Positions 37,401 through 44,177 of a stretch of 64,000 nt of DNA are shown here, piece after piece. Source of the DNA: Sarcocystis neurona (lineage: Eukaryota > Apicomplexa > Conoidasida > Eucoccidiorida > Sarcocystidae); the NCBI GenBank assembly GCA_000727475.1, contig KL647310.1, forward strand, positions 1,570,849 to 1,634,848, in the 5' to 3' direction. Numbering within the stretch: position 1 is the stretch's first letter; each line of letters opens with the position of its first letter. The translations under genes were made by a program, and so were the position numbers. The notes under the pieces were generated by a model. It was given only the letters and a program-made list of their open reading frames with translations. It did no database searches and was not told the origin of the DNA.

Positions 37401-37738
37401 CTGCTGCTGCCGCGGATGGTGCATGTGCTGTTGGGGAGATTGCCGCTGGTGGAAGTGCCGCTGCTGCTGGAAGTGCTGCTGTTGCGGCTGCCGCTTGCAC
37501 CGCCGCTGTCGCTACTTGTGCGGCTGCGGCTGCTGTGAAGGCTTCTGCTGCTGTGACGGCTTCTGCTGCTGTGACAGCTTCTGCTGCTGCGGCGGCTTCT
37601 GCTGCTGTGACGGCTTCTGCTGCTGTGACAGCTTCTGCTGCTGCGGCGGCTCCTGCTGCTGCGGCGGCTCCTGCTGCTGCGGCGGCTCCTGCTGCTGCTG
37701 CTATTGAAGGCTGGGTCTGCAGTCTCTGCAAACTCCAT
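5022..37738 (-). CDS. MON2: MON2 homologue, giant repeat-expanded gene (eight exons modelled)
   Basis: MON2 proteins are large HEAT-repeat scaffolds related to the big Arf-GEFs but without a Sec7 domain. They act at the trans-Golgi and endosomes, with DOPEY in other eukaryotes. The modelled exons are 37738-32738, 30626-25089, 23360-22222, 20832-20184, 18684-15544, 13875-11047, about 7361-6966 and 5475-5022. All proposed introns are GT-AG and every junction keeps the reading phase (phase 0 except exon 3/4, phase 2). Conserved landmarks appear in the order expected from animal MON2: DCB, HUS, central HEAT blocks, the [14 protein letters not shown] motif and the C-terminal helix block. No Sec7-like stretch is seen, as expected. 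The model encodes about 6,380 residues, 3-4 times the usual length, because Gln, Ser and Ala runs are inserted between conserved helices. The start codon and the final exon are uncertain. Family assignment is very secure; exons 7 and 8 are less so. Confidence 0.93.
5476..6965 (-). other. MON2 intron 7
   Basis: The minus-strand donor is GTGAGTC at 6965 and the proposed acceptor GCATGCAG. It contains (TA)n/(TATG)n blocks around 6.10, 6.19 and 6.36 kb and one near 6.80 kb. No coding evidence. Confidence 0.6.
6966..7361 (-). CDS. MON2: MON2 exon 7 (5' end uncertain)
   Basis: The donor GGCAGCAA|GTGAGTC is consensus and phase 0. [20 protein letters not shown] matches the MON2 C-terminal block around SRMALSVLLKRSQDVLHRY. 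The acceptor is not clear. An AG at 7362-7363 would start the exon at 7361 in phase 0, giving 132 residues, but the minus-strand frame is open to 7517 and other AGs are possible. The exon is rich in Glu, Arg and Gln outside the conserved block. The 3.7-kb gap to exon 6 could hide another exon. Confidence 0.68.
8050..9120. repeat. CAG-rich block inside MON2 intron, CAG on the plus strand
   Basis: Degenerate CAG/CAA/CAC triplets dominate. The orientation is CAG on the plus strand, whereas the flanking MON2 exon reads mainly CTG on the plus strand. All frames are mostly open, giving spurious Ala-, Gln- and Cys-rich translations. Confidence 0.75.
9395..9770. repeat. Long ACAT/ACAC microsatellite with an 18-bp tandem unit
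   Basis: About 375 bp consist of ACAT, ACAC and ATAT units. At about 9475-9575 an 18-bp unit (AGATACATACACACACAC) repeats about five to six times with small changes. The surrounding sequence is (TACA)n and (TA)n. It translates as Tyr/Thr/His/Ile repeats in every frame, which is not coding. Confidence 0.92.
11047..13875 (-). CDS. MON2: MON2 exon 6
   Basis: The acceptor is GCATTCGCAG|ATATCG and the donor TCTTTC|GTAAGTAC, a consensus site; both are phase 0 and give 943 residues. The first 45 residues ([20 protein letters not shown] then [15 protein letters not shown]) continue from exon 5 and match the family segment around [37 protein letters not shown] corresponds to WPELANTFEDFLFTKS. After about 400 Gln- and Ser-rich residues, [20 protein letters not shown] corresponds to [33 protein letters not shown] and [17 protein letters not shown] near the end look helical but have no counterpart I recall. 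The plus strand is open across much of this exon because CTG repeats lack stops. Confidence 0.88.
13143..13203 (-). repeat. Polyglutamine-encoding CAG tract in MON2 exon 6
   Basis: CTGCTG/CTGCCG/TTGTTG triplets on the plus strand encode a run of Gln with occasional Arg on the minus strand. It is one of dozens of such tracts in this gene and is recorded as a representative. Confidence 0.85.
13876..15543 (-). other. MON2 intron 5
   Basis: The donor is GTAACG at 15543 and the acceptor CATTCGCAG. It contains (TA)n near 14.57 kb, a CTG-rich block at about 14.8-15.23 kb and (TG)n at 15.36-15.42 kb. The CTG block gives open frames but no MON2 landmark. Confidence 0.8.
15544..18684 (-). CDS. MON2: MON2 exon 5
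   Basis: The acceptor is GCTGGCCTCAG|AATCC and the donor CAAGAG|GTAACG; both are phase 0 and give 1,047 residues. It opens with [20 protein letters not shown], the counterpart of the family [34 protein letters not shown] matches the helix around [21 protein letters not shown]. The last 45 residues, including [17 protein letters not shown] and [11 protein letters not shown], match the block around PFAERSLEVVVDLY and NEKVLQNIIKTL. The roughly 800 residues between are mostly Ala/Ser/Gln/Pro low complexity, including a short QQQLP tandem repeat. Between 15.9 and 16.26 kb another minus-strand frame also looks protein-like, so a small intron or sequence error there cannot be excluded. Confidence 0.88.
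16312..16380 (-). repeat. 15-bp tandem repeat encoding QQQLP units in MON2 exon 5
   Basis: The plus-strand unit is TGGTAGCTGCTGCTG, repeated four to five times. On the minus strand it reads as successive Gln-Gln-Gln-Leu-Pro pentapeptides. Confidence 0.88.
18685..20183 (-). other. MON2 intron 4
   Basis: The donor is GTGAGC at 20183 and the acceptor GGCCTCAG. It carries dense (TA)n/(TATG)n at 19.31-19.40 and 19.44-19.51 kb, separated by (TC)n, and TA-rich sequence around 19.88 kb. No coding evidence. Confidence 0.85.
20184..20832 (-). CDS. MON2: MON2 exon 4: IHHSRDT motif
   Basis: The acceptor is GGGGCTGCAG|GTGCAC (phase 2) and the donor ATGGAG|GTGAGC (phase 0). It begins [17 protein letters not shown], completing the helix started in exon 3. 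After a Gln/Glu insertion it carries [20 protein letters not shown], nearly identical to the diagnostic animal MON2 segment [34 protein letters not shown] is the following helix pair. The exon ends [14 protein letters not shown]. This motif is the single strongest piece of evidence for the family assignment. Confidence 0.95.
20833..22221 (-). other. MON2 intron 3
   Basis: The donor is GTGAGC at 22221 and the acceptor GGGGCTGCAG. A CAG-rich block on the plus strand spans about 20.95-21.30 kb; the rest is non-repetitive. A minus-strand helix-like stretch near 21.5 kb ([20 protein letters not shown]) was considered as an exon but is not needed, because exons 3 and 4 join exactly. Confidence 0.8.
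22222..23360 (-). CDS. MON2: MON2 exon 3
   Basis: The acceptor is GTGCACAG|AGTGG and the donor GAAGC|GTGAGC. It enters in phase 0 and leaves in phase 2. [15 protein letters not shown] continues directly from the last conserved residues of exon 2 with the spacing expected for the family. [18 protein letters not shown] matches the segment around SLTSIGLLWNISDYFF. After about 170 Gln/Ser-rich residues comes [20 protein letters not shown] followed by [16 protein letters not shown], the most conserved MON2 HEAT block (family form [22 protein letters not shown]). The exon ends with NWRWEA, which joins to exon 4 to rebuild a 16-residue helix of the same length as the animal one. Confidence 0.93.
23361..25088 (-). 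other. MON2 intron 2
   Basis: The donor is GTAAGC at 25088 and the acceptor GTGCACAG. The 3' part (23.36-23.70 kb) is CAG-rich and stays open, as the exon does. The middle holds TA/TATG microsatellites (24.03, 24.19, 24.82 kb) and an imperfect tandem duplication of about 33 bp near 24.63-24.70 kb. Confidence 0.8.
25089..30626 (-). CDS. MON2: MON2 exon 2: central HEAT region
   Basis: The acceptor is a strong pyrimidine tract ending in CCCTTGTAG at 30627; the donor TCC|GTAAGC lies just below 25089. Both ends are phase 0, giving 1,846 residues. It opens with [17 protein letters not shown], the counterpart of the family block around [35 protein letters not shown] follows after a Ser/Gly run. Much later come [40 protein letters not shown] and [19 protein letters not shown], all recognisable MON2 HEAT segments in the right order. 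Between them lie Ala-, Gln- and Ser-rich insertions of tens to hundreds of residues, including a Glu/Gln/Arg-rich stretch near the 3' end. The open frame continues about 320 bp past the donor into (TA)-rich intron. Confidence 0.93.
30627..32737 (-). other. MON2 intron 1
   Basis: The donor is GTATAC at 32737 and the acceptor CCCTTGTAG at 30627. It holds a 67-bp tandem duplication at 30.91-31.04 kb, (CA)n at 31.26 kb and TA-rich stretches near 32.27 and 32.35 kb. No exon-like frame was found. Confidence 0.88.
30911..31044. repeat. 67-bp imperfect tandem duplication in MON2 intron 1
   Basis: TACGTAGAGAGGTG begins at 30911 and again at 30978. The following sequence (GCATGCGTGGGTGTCCTACG against GTATGAGTGCGTCTCCTGGG) is similar with substitutions, and both copies run into TATATGTATG. 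Confidence 0.7.
32738..37738 (-). CDS. MON2: MON2 exon 1: N-terminal DCB and HUS domains
   Basis: This exon gives 1,667 residues. The first 325 or so are Ser/Arg- and then Gln-rich low complexity. The DCB domain begins near [18 protein letters not shown] and continues with [34 protein letters not shown] and [20 protein letters not shown] correspond to the family blocks around KLLQTVLVLLTTN and NNTAAATVRQ. The HUS domain follows at [19 protein letters not shown] and [15 protein letters not shown]. The donor is CAG|GTATAC just below 32738, phase 0; the frame continues into intron microsatellite. ATG at 37738 is the first in-frame Met after the TAG at 37837-37835. ATG at 36760, immediately before the DCB, is an alternative start. 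The frame is also open between 37834 and 37738, so an upstream exon is possible. Confidence 0.92.
37540..37701 (-). repeat. 18-bp minisatellite with 54-bp higher-order unit
   Basis: Nine 18-bp units on the plus strand. Units 1-3 and 4-6 form two copies of a 54-bp higher-order repeat (two units GGCTTCTGCTGCTGTGAC, then AGCTTCTGCTGCTGCGGC). Units 7-9 are GGCTCC variants. In the MON2 frame it encodes Arg/Ser hexapeptides of the RSRRSS type near the N-terminus. Confidence 0.93.
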
Positions 37739-38328
37739 CCTTCTGTCCTCTGCACCGTCTCCCTCCTGCTGCTGCTCCTTTTGGCGAATGCGCTGCTGCT
37801 GCTGCCCGCCCAGCGGCTGACCTTCCCACTGCTGCTATTGGTTTCGCTCACTGCACAGCTGCTCCCTGCCGATTCTCCGCTGCTCTTCTTCCGTCTGCCG
37901 CACGCTATCCACGTCGAGCTTCTCTCTGCGACGCGGCTGCGCTGCGCGCAATTGCTGCTCGTTCCCCCTTTACAGCTGCTCCTTCAAGCGCTGCTGTCTT
38001 CAAGCTGAAGAACGGAGCTGTCGCTTGCTCTCCGGCTTGCCGCACTGCGGCGCCGTGATGCCCTCGTGCTGCACCTTCCTGGCCTGTTGCCGCTTGCCGC
38101 GCCGCCTCGCTACGGGTGTCTCCGCAGATGCTATGGCACCCCTGCTGCTACCACTAAACGATGCGCTGTTGCTTCCTCGCTGAAGAGAACTACTGCTGTT
38201 GCTGGTGACAAGCACGGGGCTGCTGCTGAGCGCTGCAGCGCTTTTGCTCAGAAATGCGCGCTTTCTGCGAAGCAGCAAGGAGCTGCTACTGCCGCTGTTG
38301 CCAGGCAACGTCGTCCTGTCGCTGCTGC
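37739..38328 (-). other. Possible 5' extension of MON2 or 5' UTR
   Basis: Between 37738 and a TAG at 37837-37835 the MON2 frame is open (QQWEGQPLGGQQQQRIRQK). Above the TAG the same frame reads LDVDSVRQTEEEQRRIGREQ. The rest is CAG-rich. This may be an upstream coding exon, a UTR or intron. Confidence 0.4.
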
Positions 38329-40221
38329 TCAGGGCGGCGCTCTCGTGTTAGAGAAGTGACGCCCTACAGCCGCTGCGTGCGGCGCTGCTGTTGCTTCGCA
38401 GTTGAGGAAAGTGACGTGGCGCCCCGCAACTGACTTCTGCTGCGCCGTCTCGCTGCTGTAGAGCAGGCAGCTGCTGCGTCCTGTGTTGGTAGCAAACCTA
38501 CGCAGGGAGCAAATGCTGCGCTTATGCGATGCGCTGCTACCAGCTGCTGCGCCGCTGCCTGCTGCTGCAGTGGTGCTTGCTGCTGCACCGCTTCTAATGG
38601 TTCTATACAGCAAAGCGCAGCTGTTGACTGCGGCTCCGCTACCGCGTGGAAAAAAGGTGTTGCTAGGCTCGCTGGCAGATACTCGCTCAAGCCCTTTCCA
38701 GCTTGCTGCCGTGGAGCTGGCCCGTAAACCATAGCCTGTGTTGCTGCTGCTGTTGTCGGCGGTAGTGTTGCTGTTGCTTCTGCTCAGCAGAGGCGGGCTG
38801 CTACACGCCGGCGTCCAAGGCCAAAGATAGCAGCACGCAAGGCAGCTTGGCTGCAGAGATACGCTCCCGCTGGACAGATGTGTAGACGGTATGACTTGTG
38901 ATGCTGTCCTGCTGCTGCTGCTGTTTGGGGGGTGTGACCTCTGCTGTTGAATTCTGCTGCTGCTCTTTAGCAAGTCACCGCCCTTCGCTGCCGTTGCTGC
39001 GGCCGCGGTATTCCTCGCCAAACTGCTGCTGTTGGTTCTCCTGCATGTGGCATCGCCCTTCCTGGTGGGGCTCTCTTCCCTGCTGCTGCTGCTCCCAGTC
39101 TCCTCGGTGTTCTCCCGCTGCCGGAGGCTGCTTCCTCTATTGCTGTAGCTGCTATTGCTGCTGCTACACGTGCTCCTGCAGCTGCTCACGCTGCTCGGGC
39201 TCGGGCTGCTGTTGCCGCTGATACCACTTCTGTGGCTCGGGCTGCGCGCTTCTCCTCTCCTGCAGCAGCTGGTCTGACGCGGGCTGGTGTCGCCGCTGTT
39301 GCTGGCGCCGCACCCGCACGTCTCTCTGCTGTCTGTGGTGCTGCTCCTCGTGCTCCTGCTGCTGGCGTCGCTTGACGGCAAATTGAAACAGGCGTCCCCG
39401 ATGTGTGCAATCTCCTCCGCGGGAACAGCAGCGCTGCTACCGACTTGGGTGCTCTCCTTGGTAGTGGAAATGCACCGGCAAACGCTCTGACTGCTGCTGC
39501 TGCTGCTTTTGCCGCGGCTGCCTTTGCTGCTGCTGGGATAGGAGGACCCTGTAACAGCAGCACCGGAGTCTTCGTCGTACTCCACTACGTAGCTCGTGCG
39601 CACCGACGTGCTCTGCAGAGTCGTATGGACAACCTGCAGCGAGACCTTTTGTATATATCTCGTGTTGCTGCCTGAGCCTTCACCCTGGGGCTCCTCCCAC
39701 CTAATATGGTTGCTTGTTCGCGCGTTGTCGCATGCAGTGCTGCTGTTGCTTTCGCTTTCGCATGCGAAGCTCTTCCCGCTACCGGTGATGTTGCTGTTGC
39801 CAGCCCTTCTGACGCTGGGCGGCGTCTCTCCACAGCTGCTGCTGCCGGGACTGCTTCCGCCCGTGCTGCACCTAAGCGTCCCCCTGCTGCTGCCGCTACT
39901 CCTGTTCAGCGCGCTAGTCTCCACTCCACATCTGGTGCTCTTGCTCACCCTGCTGCCGCCGTTGCTCCCCCTGCTGTTGCTGCCGCCGGTCACGCTGCTG
40001 CTGCTGCTCTCTTTCCGCTTGCTGGTGGTGCTGCTTCTGCTGACGCTGCAGGCCAGAGCGAAGCGACGCAGCTCTCCGTGGCTCGTCGTAACGCGAGTGC
40101 TGACGCGATGCCTGGTGATGTGGCTCAGAGTTCGCAAGTAACAGATGGCTGGCAGCACAGCAGTCCACGTAAATCCAACAGCTGCTGTGCTGCGAGCGTT
40201 GCTCTCGCCAGGTATAGTCAT
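38329..40221 (-). CDS. Serine-rich open frame, probable exon of an unrecognised gene
   Basis: The frame is open for 630 residues, Ser-rich because CAG repeats are read as AGC. Two non-repetitive islands in this frame look genuinely coding: YIQKVSLQVVHTTLQSTSVR followed by TSYVVEYDEDSGAAV, and AVPAEEIAHIGDACFNLPSS. That both share one frame favours it over the Gln and Ala frames. I recognise no family. The ATG at 40221 may be internal. It could be the 3' exon of the gene whose upstream exons are proposed at 40.4-44.2 kb, ending about 0.6 kb before the MON2 start. Confidence 0.4.
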   Translation of the reverse strand: MTIPGESNARSTAAVGFTWTAVLPAICYLRTLSHITRHRVSTRVTTSHGELRRFALACSVSRSSTTSKRKESSSSSVTGGSNSRGSNGGSRVSKSTRCGVETSALNRSSGSSRGTLRCSTGGSSPGSSSCGETPPSVRRAGNSNITGSGKSFACESESNSSTACDNARTSNHIRWEEPQGEGSGSNTRYIQKVSLQVVHTTLQSTSVRTSYVVEYDEDSGAAVTGSSYPSSSKGSRGKSSSSSSQSVCRCISTTKESTQVGSSAAVPAEEIAHIGDACFNLPSSDASSRSTRSSTTDSRETCGCGASNSGDTSPRQTSCCRRGEARSPSHRSGISGNSSPSPSSVSSCRSTCSSSNSSYSNRGSSLRQRENTEETGSSSSREESPTRKGDATCRRTNSSSLARNTAAAATAAKGGDLLKSSSRIQQQRSHPPNSSSSRTASQVIPSTHLSSGSVSLQPSCLACCYLWPWTPACSSPPLLSRSNSNTTADNSSSNTGYGLRASSTAASWKGLERVSASEPSNTFFPRGSGAAVNSCALLYRTIRSGAAASTTAAAGSGAAAGSSASHKRSICSLRRFATNTGRSSCLLYSSETAQQKSVAGRHVTFLNCEATAAPHAAAVGRHFSNTRAPP

Positions 40222-41050
40222 TCTTCTGCTAGTGCGGCCTGCTGACCCTCACGGCTCTCTGCTGCTGTTGTGTTGACCGTCCTCCGCAACTGCTGCCACT
40301 ACTGCACACCGACAAACCGCCGGGGCGGAGGCAGGCAAAGGGCAAGCAAAAGAGAAGATACGGGAGAATTACTTCTGAAATGGTTGGCTCTATCTCTATA
40401 CCTCTCGTGAGAATCCCGTGCGTGTGTCCGCACTCTCCCCTTTGTCTACTGCGGCCACTCTTCTCCCCCTGCTGCTCCTTCTTCTGATGGTTCGCCCTCT
40501 GACTTGCGCTGCAAATTTCCTTTGCCTGTCCCTGCTGCAACAGCTCTCGCCTCCTGCCGCTGCTGCTGCGCCAGCCCTCCCTTCTCGCTGGCGACGCGCC
40601 CAGAAACGCGTGGCTGTCTTGAACACACTTCTGACGCTACAGTTGGCAGCAAGCAGTGCCCCCACAAACTCGGCTGCTGCTGCAGGACGGCTGGGGAGGC
40701 CCCCAGTCCTCTACTGCAGCTGCAAGCAGCTCAGCCACTGCAGCGGTTACAACAATGTCGTTGCTGCTTCTGATCGCGTGCCATCTGTAGCGACTCCAGC
40801 CGCAAGAGCGCGGCTCTTGTTGCTCTGCCGCTGCTGCTTTTCCTACTGGGCATAACCGCACTACTTCTCAGGGTGCGCACGCTGCAGCTGTCCGCGCTCC
40901 TGCCGTGCTGCTGCAATATATGTATGTATATATGCATACGTATACATCTTTGCACCCGTGTGTGTATATATATATCTACGCTCGAACGTCTCCACATCTA
41001 TTTCCTGCAGCTGCTCACGGCCCTGCTGCTGCTACTTCGGTAGGTCTCAC

Positions 41051-41403
41051 GTTGTTGATGGTGCTGTTGTTCCCCCATCGTTTGCGAATCTCGTCGCTCG
41101 GCCTGAGCCGCTGCTGCGGCTTGCACAGAGCTGCTGCCGCAGGCTCCTACGCAGAGAGTGTCTGGCGCTGATGCTGCTGCACCTCGTGCTGCCGTTGCTC
41201 CTGCTCACGCTGCTGCTGCTGCCCTCCTGGCAGTAGCGGCCGCTGCCGCTGGGGCTCTCGCCTGGGACGGCCGCCGCCGCAGAGCAGGTTGCTGCTGCCT
41301 GCTGTGGGGCAGACAGTCGCACGGAGGCGACGTCGCATGCGCACGCTTGAGCGATGGAGACGGCAGACCTCACTGGAGACTGCAGCAGAGCTCTGCAACG
41401 TCT
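41051..41403 (-). CDS. Possible further exon of the unrecognised gene
   Basis: An acceptor GGACTTGGCAG|AGACG and donor ACAAC|GTGAGA delimit a 353-bp open frame (RRCRALLQSPVRSAVSIAQ and onward, Ser/Arg-rich). It would join in phase 2 to 40899-40751 (SADSCSVRTLRSSAVMPSR and ALLRLESLQMARDQK), then in phase 1 to 40636 (SEVCSRQPRVSGRVASEK). The implied introns are only 110-150 bp, much shorter than the others in this window, so the chain is tentative. Confidence 0.22.
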
Positions 41404-43144
41404 CTGCCAAGTCCGCCCAAAATATATACACCTACGCGTCACCACGGCACCCTGTGGCAGTCACGCGTAGTTCATTGCACATTACTTCTATATTATATAT
41501 AGTGAGACAGCGGGGAGACGGAGACACGTGTGCACACACGTGTCTCTGTGCACACACGAGTGTACAGTAATACAAGAATATCATGTGTTGCGTTGAACCG
41601 AACCCACGGCAGATGCCGAACGACAGAGAGACACCGGGGTCCACGTAGGCAATTCGTTAGTTACGTAGACATACGTATCTACACATGTGCACATATATAC
41701 CGTACACAGAGAAGCGAGGCATGCATATACGTGCACGTATGGATATACACACCTACGTCGAATTCGTACACAGACAGACAACCGGAGAGTACATGCAGAA
41801 CGTGTGTACGTCTCCTGACGTGTCTAACACGCCGAGTAAAATTTACGCATTGTCGCCAGCTCGACGGGCCTCCTGTGGAGCGTTGCGTACTGCACAACCC
41901 CAAGTGTCCCGCACATACGGAGAACTACCCTCGAAGCCTGGGTGGCATATGCAAAACGGCTCGACACATCTACGGTCCACGTCCTCACAATATTTCTTCG
42001 CAAGAGAGGAGAAAATGAGCGGGACACAGCTACGTACGCGTGCACTAGCATATGCCGCATATGCGTCAGCACACGGGTACAGCTGGATGCATGTGTCCTA
42101 TGCGACAGTGGGACACATATATACACATGGATGTATACAAAGACGCACTGGGCGCTACGTGTCTCTACGTACACGCGCGCCCCTCGCGGGTGAGACTGGA
42201 AAGTGAGGGAGAGCAGGAGCAAGAAGGAGACACGGGGATAATAGACGTACGCGCACAGGCAAAAACGTGGAAGGCGCACGCCTCCTGCTCCGTATCTACC
42301 AAGGTGCGGAGAGGCAGCAGCAGCAGCGCAGACGTGCCGAGACGGGATCACGGCGAGAGGGACACACCGCATGCAGACGGGAACACGACGGGGCGCACCA
42401 GAAGCAGAAGGAGAGGCAGGCGGCACAAGGAAATCAGAGTGGACCTCATGAGTCGCCCTGGGGAGACAAGGGTCTTTACCCTCATATTTGCACGTGCCAT
42501 TCATAGGGGTAGATGGGGTACACACATATACATGTATCCACATATCTATTTATAGATGTGCACACATGTGCCCCCCCCATGCCACAGCTGTAAAGATCCA
42601 CCTCTGTATAAACGTGTGCACTGCAGTGTGTCTCCACGTGCACGCATGCGTACACGTATGCAGATATACAGACAGATAGGCGGATGGATAGATAGATAGA
42701 CACATAGATAACAGGATGTCGTCGGCTTTTGTCACCTCAGGACTACCTACTCATTTCGCGGGCGCGGGCCTACAGGCATACACATACACACACACGTGTG
42801 CGATTAAAAGCGTGTATACGTACACGCGTACACGCGTGAGATGCAGCTTTGTATACAGACGTGTAGACATGTCGCGAAAGGAGACAGACGCAGGTGGAGA
42901 GCCCAGTTGTCTATGGATATCAAGCGCCCTACAGCAGAGAACACCGCGACTGACGGAGCTACATACTTAACTGTACACACGTTCTGTGGGGACAAACACA
43001 ATACATACACGTGTGTCTGTCTATATTCGTGTGCTATTTGTAGGCCTTGCAAAATTGCTGTCTCTCGTGTGCTTTCAAGGAAGAGAAGAAGAAGCTCCCG
43101 CGAACAGAGTGTCGCCCTGTTGCGATGCGAGTGACACAAGTACA

Positions 43145-43368
43145 GGGGAGTTGGCGGTTTGCCGCTGCTTTTGCTGCTGCTGTTGCAGTTGCTGCTCCTG
43201 ATGCTGGCGACCCCGCGTCTACTGTCCTTCCACTGCTGCTGCCCTTGCCGACCGCACTACTTGTTGGGGTGTACCTGTTGCTCTTGTTGCTGTCGTTGCT
43301 GCTGCAGCGGCTGCTGCCGTCGAGAGCGAGGTGGTTCTTTCTGCTGCAGCTGCTGCGGGGGAGACGCT
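43145..43368 (-). CDS. Possible second exon of the unrecognised gene
   Basis: The strong acceptor CTCTTCTGCCTTCAG|CAGCG follows a long pyrimidine-rich minus-strand tract. The phase-0 frame begins QRLPRSSCSRKNHLALDG and runs Ser- and Ala-rich to AAAKAAANRQLP. No convincing donor was found, so the 3' end given is approximate. Confidence 0.28.
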
Positions 43369-43880
43369 GCTGAAGGCAGAAGAGCAACGGAGACACGTTA
43401 GAAACAATACTGGGAAGGAAAAGAAAGGCGGATACGAGAAAGGGAACGGACAGAGATTAAGGAAGTGTCCAAACGAAACGCGGAAGACGCAGACTGGGGA
43501 CGAAACGCGGGGAGAACGACGGAAGTGTGCAGAGAGGGAGTGCACAGAGGAGAGGAAGAGTTGAGGGGAGGGGAACGCAAGTAAATCGGAGCGAACACAC
43601 GGAGAGAAGCATGGATAAACAGCAGATGTGACGAGGGGGAAGGAGAGAGGGACAGAAAAGAGGGAGAGGAAGAATACGAGGGGAAAAGGGCGACCTGGGG
43701 AGGACAAACAGGCGCAGATAACGGCAGGAGGAGAAATTATGGGGGACAAGGGGATACGCGCACAGCGGAGAGCCTACACCGGGGGAAAAGAGTAGAAAAA
43801 AGGCGCAAGAAAAGACAGCTGGAGTGCAGAGGAGAGGGAGGACCGCCAGCGGGGACGTCAAGACAAACAGGACGAGAGAG
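43369..43880. repeat. Purine-rich plus-strand tract, about 510 bp, probably intronic
   Basis: Plus-strand purines dominate in an irregular AG mixture (GGAAAAGAAAGG, GAAAGGGAACGG, GGGGAGAACGACGG). It fills the interval between the proposed exon donor at 43922 and acceptor at 43369, so on the sense strand it is a very long pyrimidine tract ending in an acceptor. Confidence 0.75.
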
Positions 43881-43922
43881 AGCGACAGAAGTCGAACAAG
43901 GACGAATGCAACAGACGTGTAC

Positions 43923-44177
43923 CTCGACGTTAGACGAACACCCTCGAACTTCGATGCGGCTGCTTCCCCTTTCACGGCGTAGCTCGTTATTGTTACGGAT
44001 TTTCTTGCCAGTGCCACTCCCGCCTTGCCGCTCTGGCTCCTGCAGCTGTGCCTGCTCCTGCTCCCTTACTCGCTGGTAGTGCTGCTGGTCCTGCAGTTGC
44101 CCGTGCTGCTGCTGTTCGCCGGGTAGTGTCTGTGGACTGTGGCTGCTGCCACCGCCTGTGGCCTCCTTCGTAGCCAT
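43923..44177 (-). CDS. Possible first exon of the unrecognised gene
   Basis: From ATG at 44177 the frame reads MATKEATGGGSSHSPQTL and continues Gln/Glu-rich to GGSGTGKKIRNNNELRRERG. A donor-like GTCGAG|GTACAC would end it at 43923 in phase 0. The next acceptor, TCTTCTGCCTTCAG at 43369, is strong and also phase 0 for a CAG CGT CTC frame. The composition looks coding, but no homologue is recognised. Confidence 0.35.
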
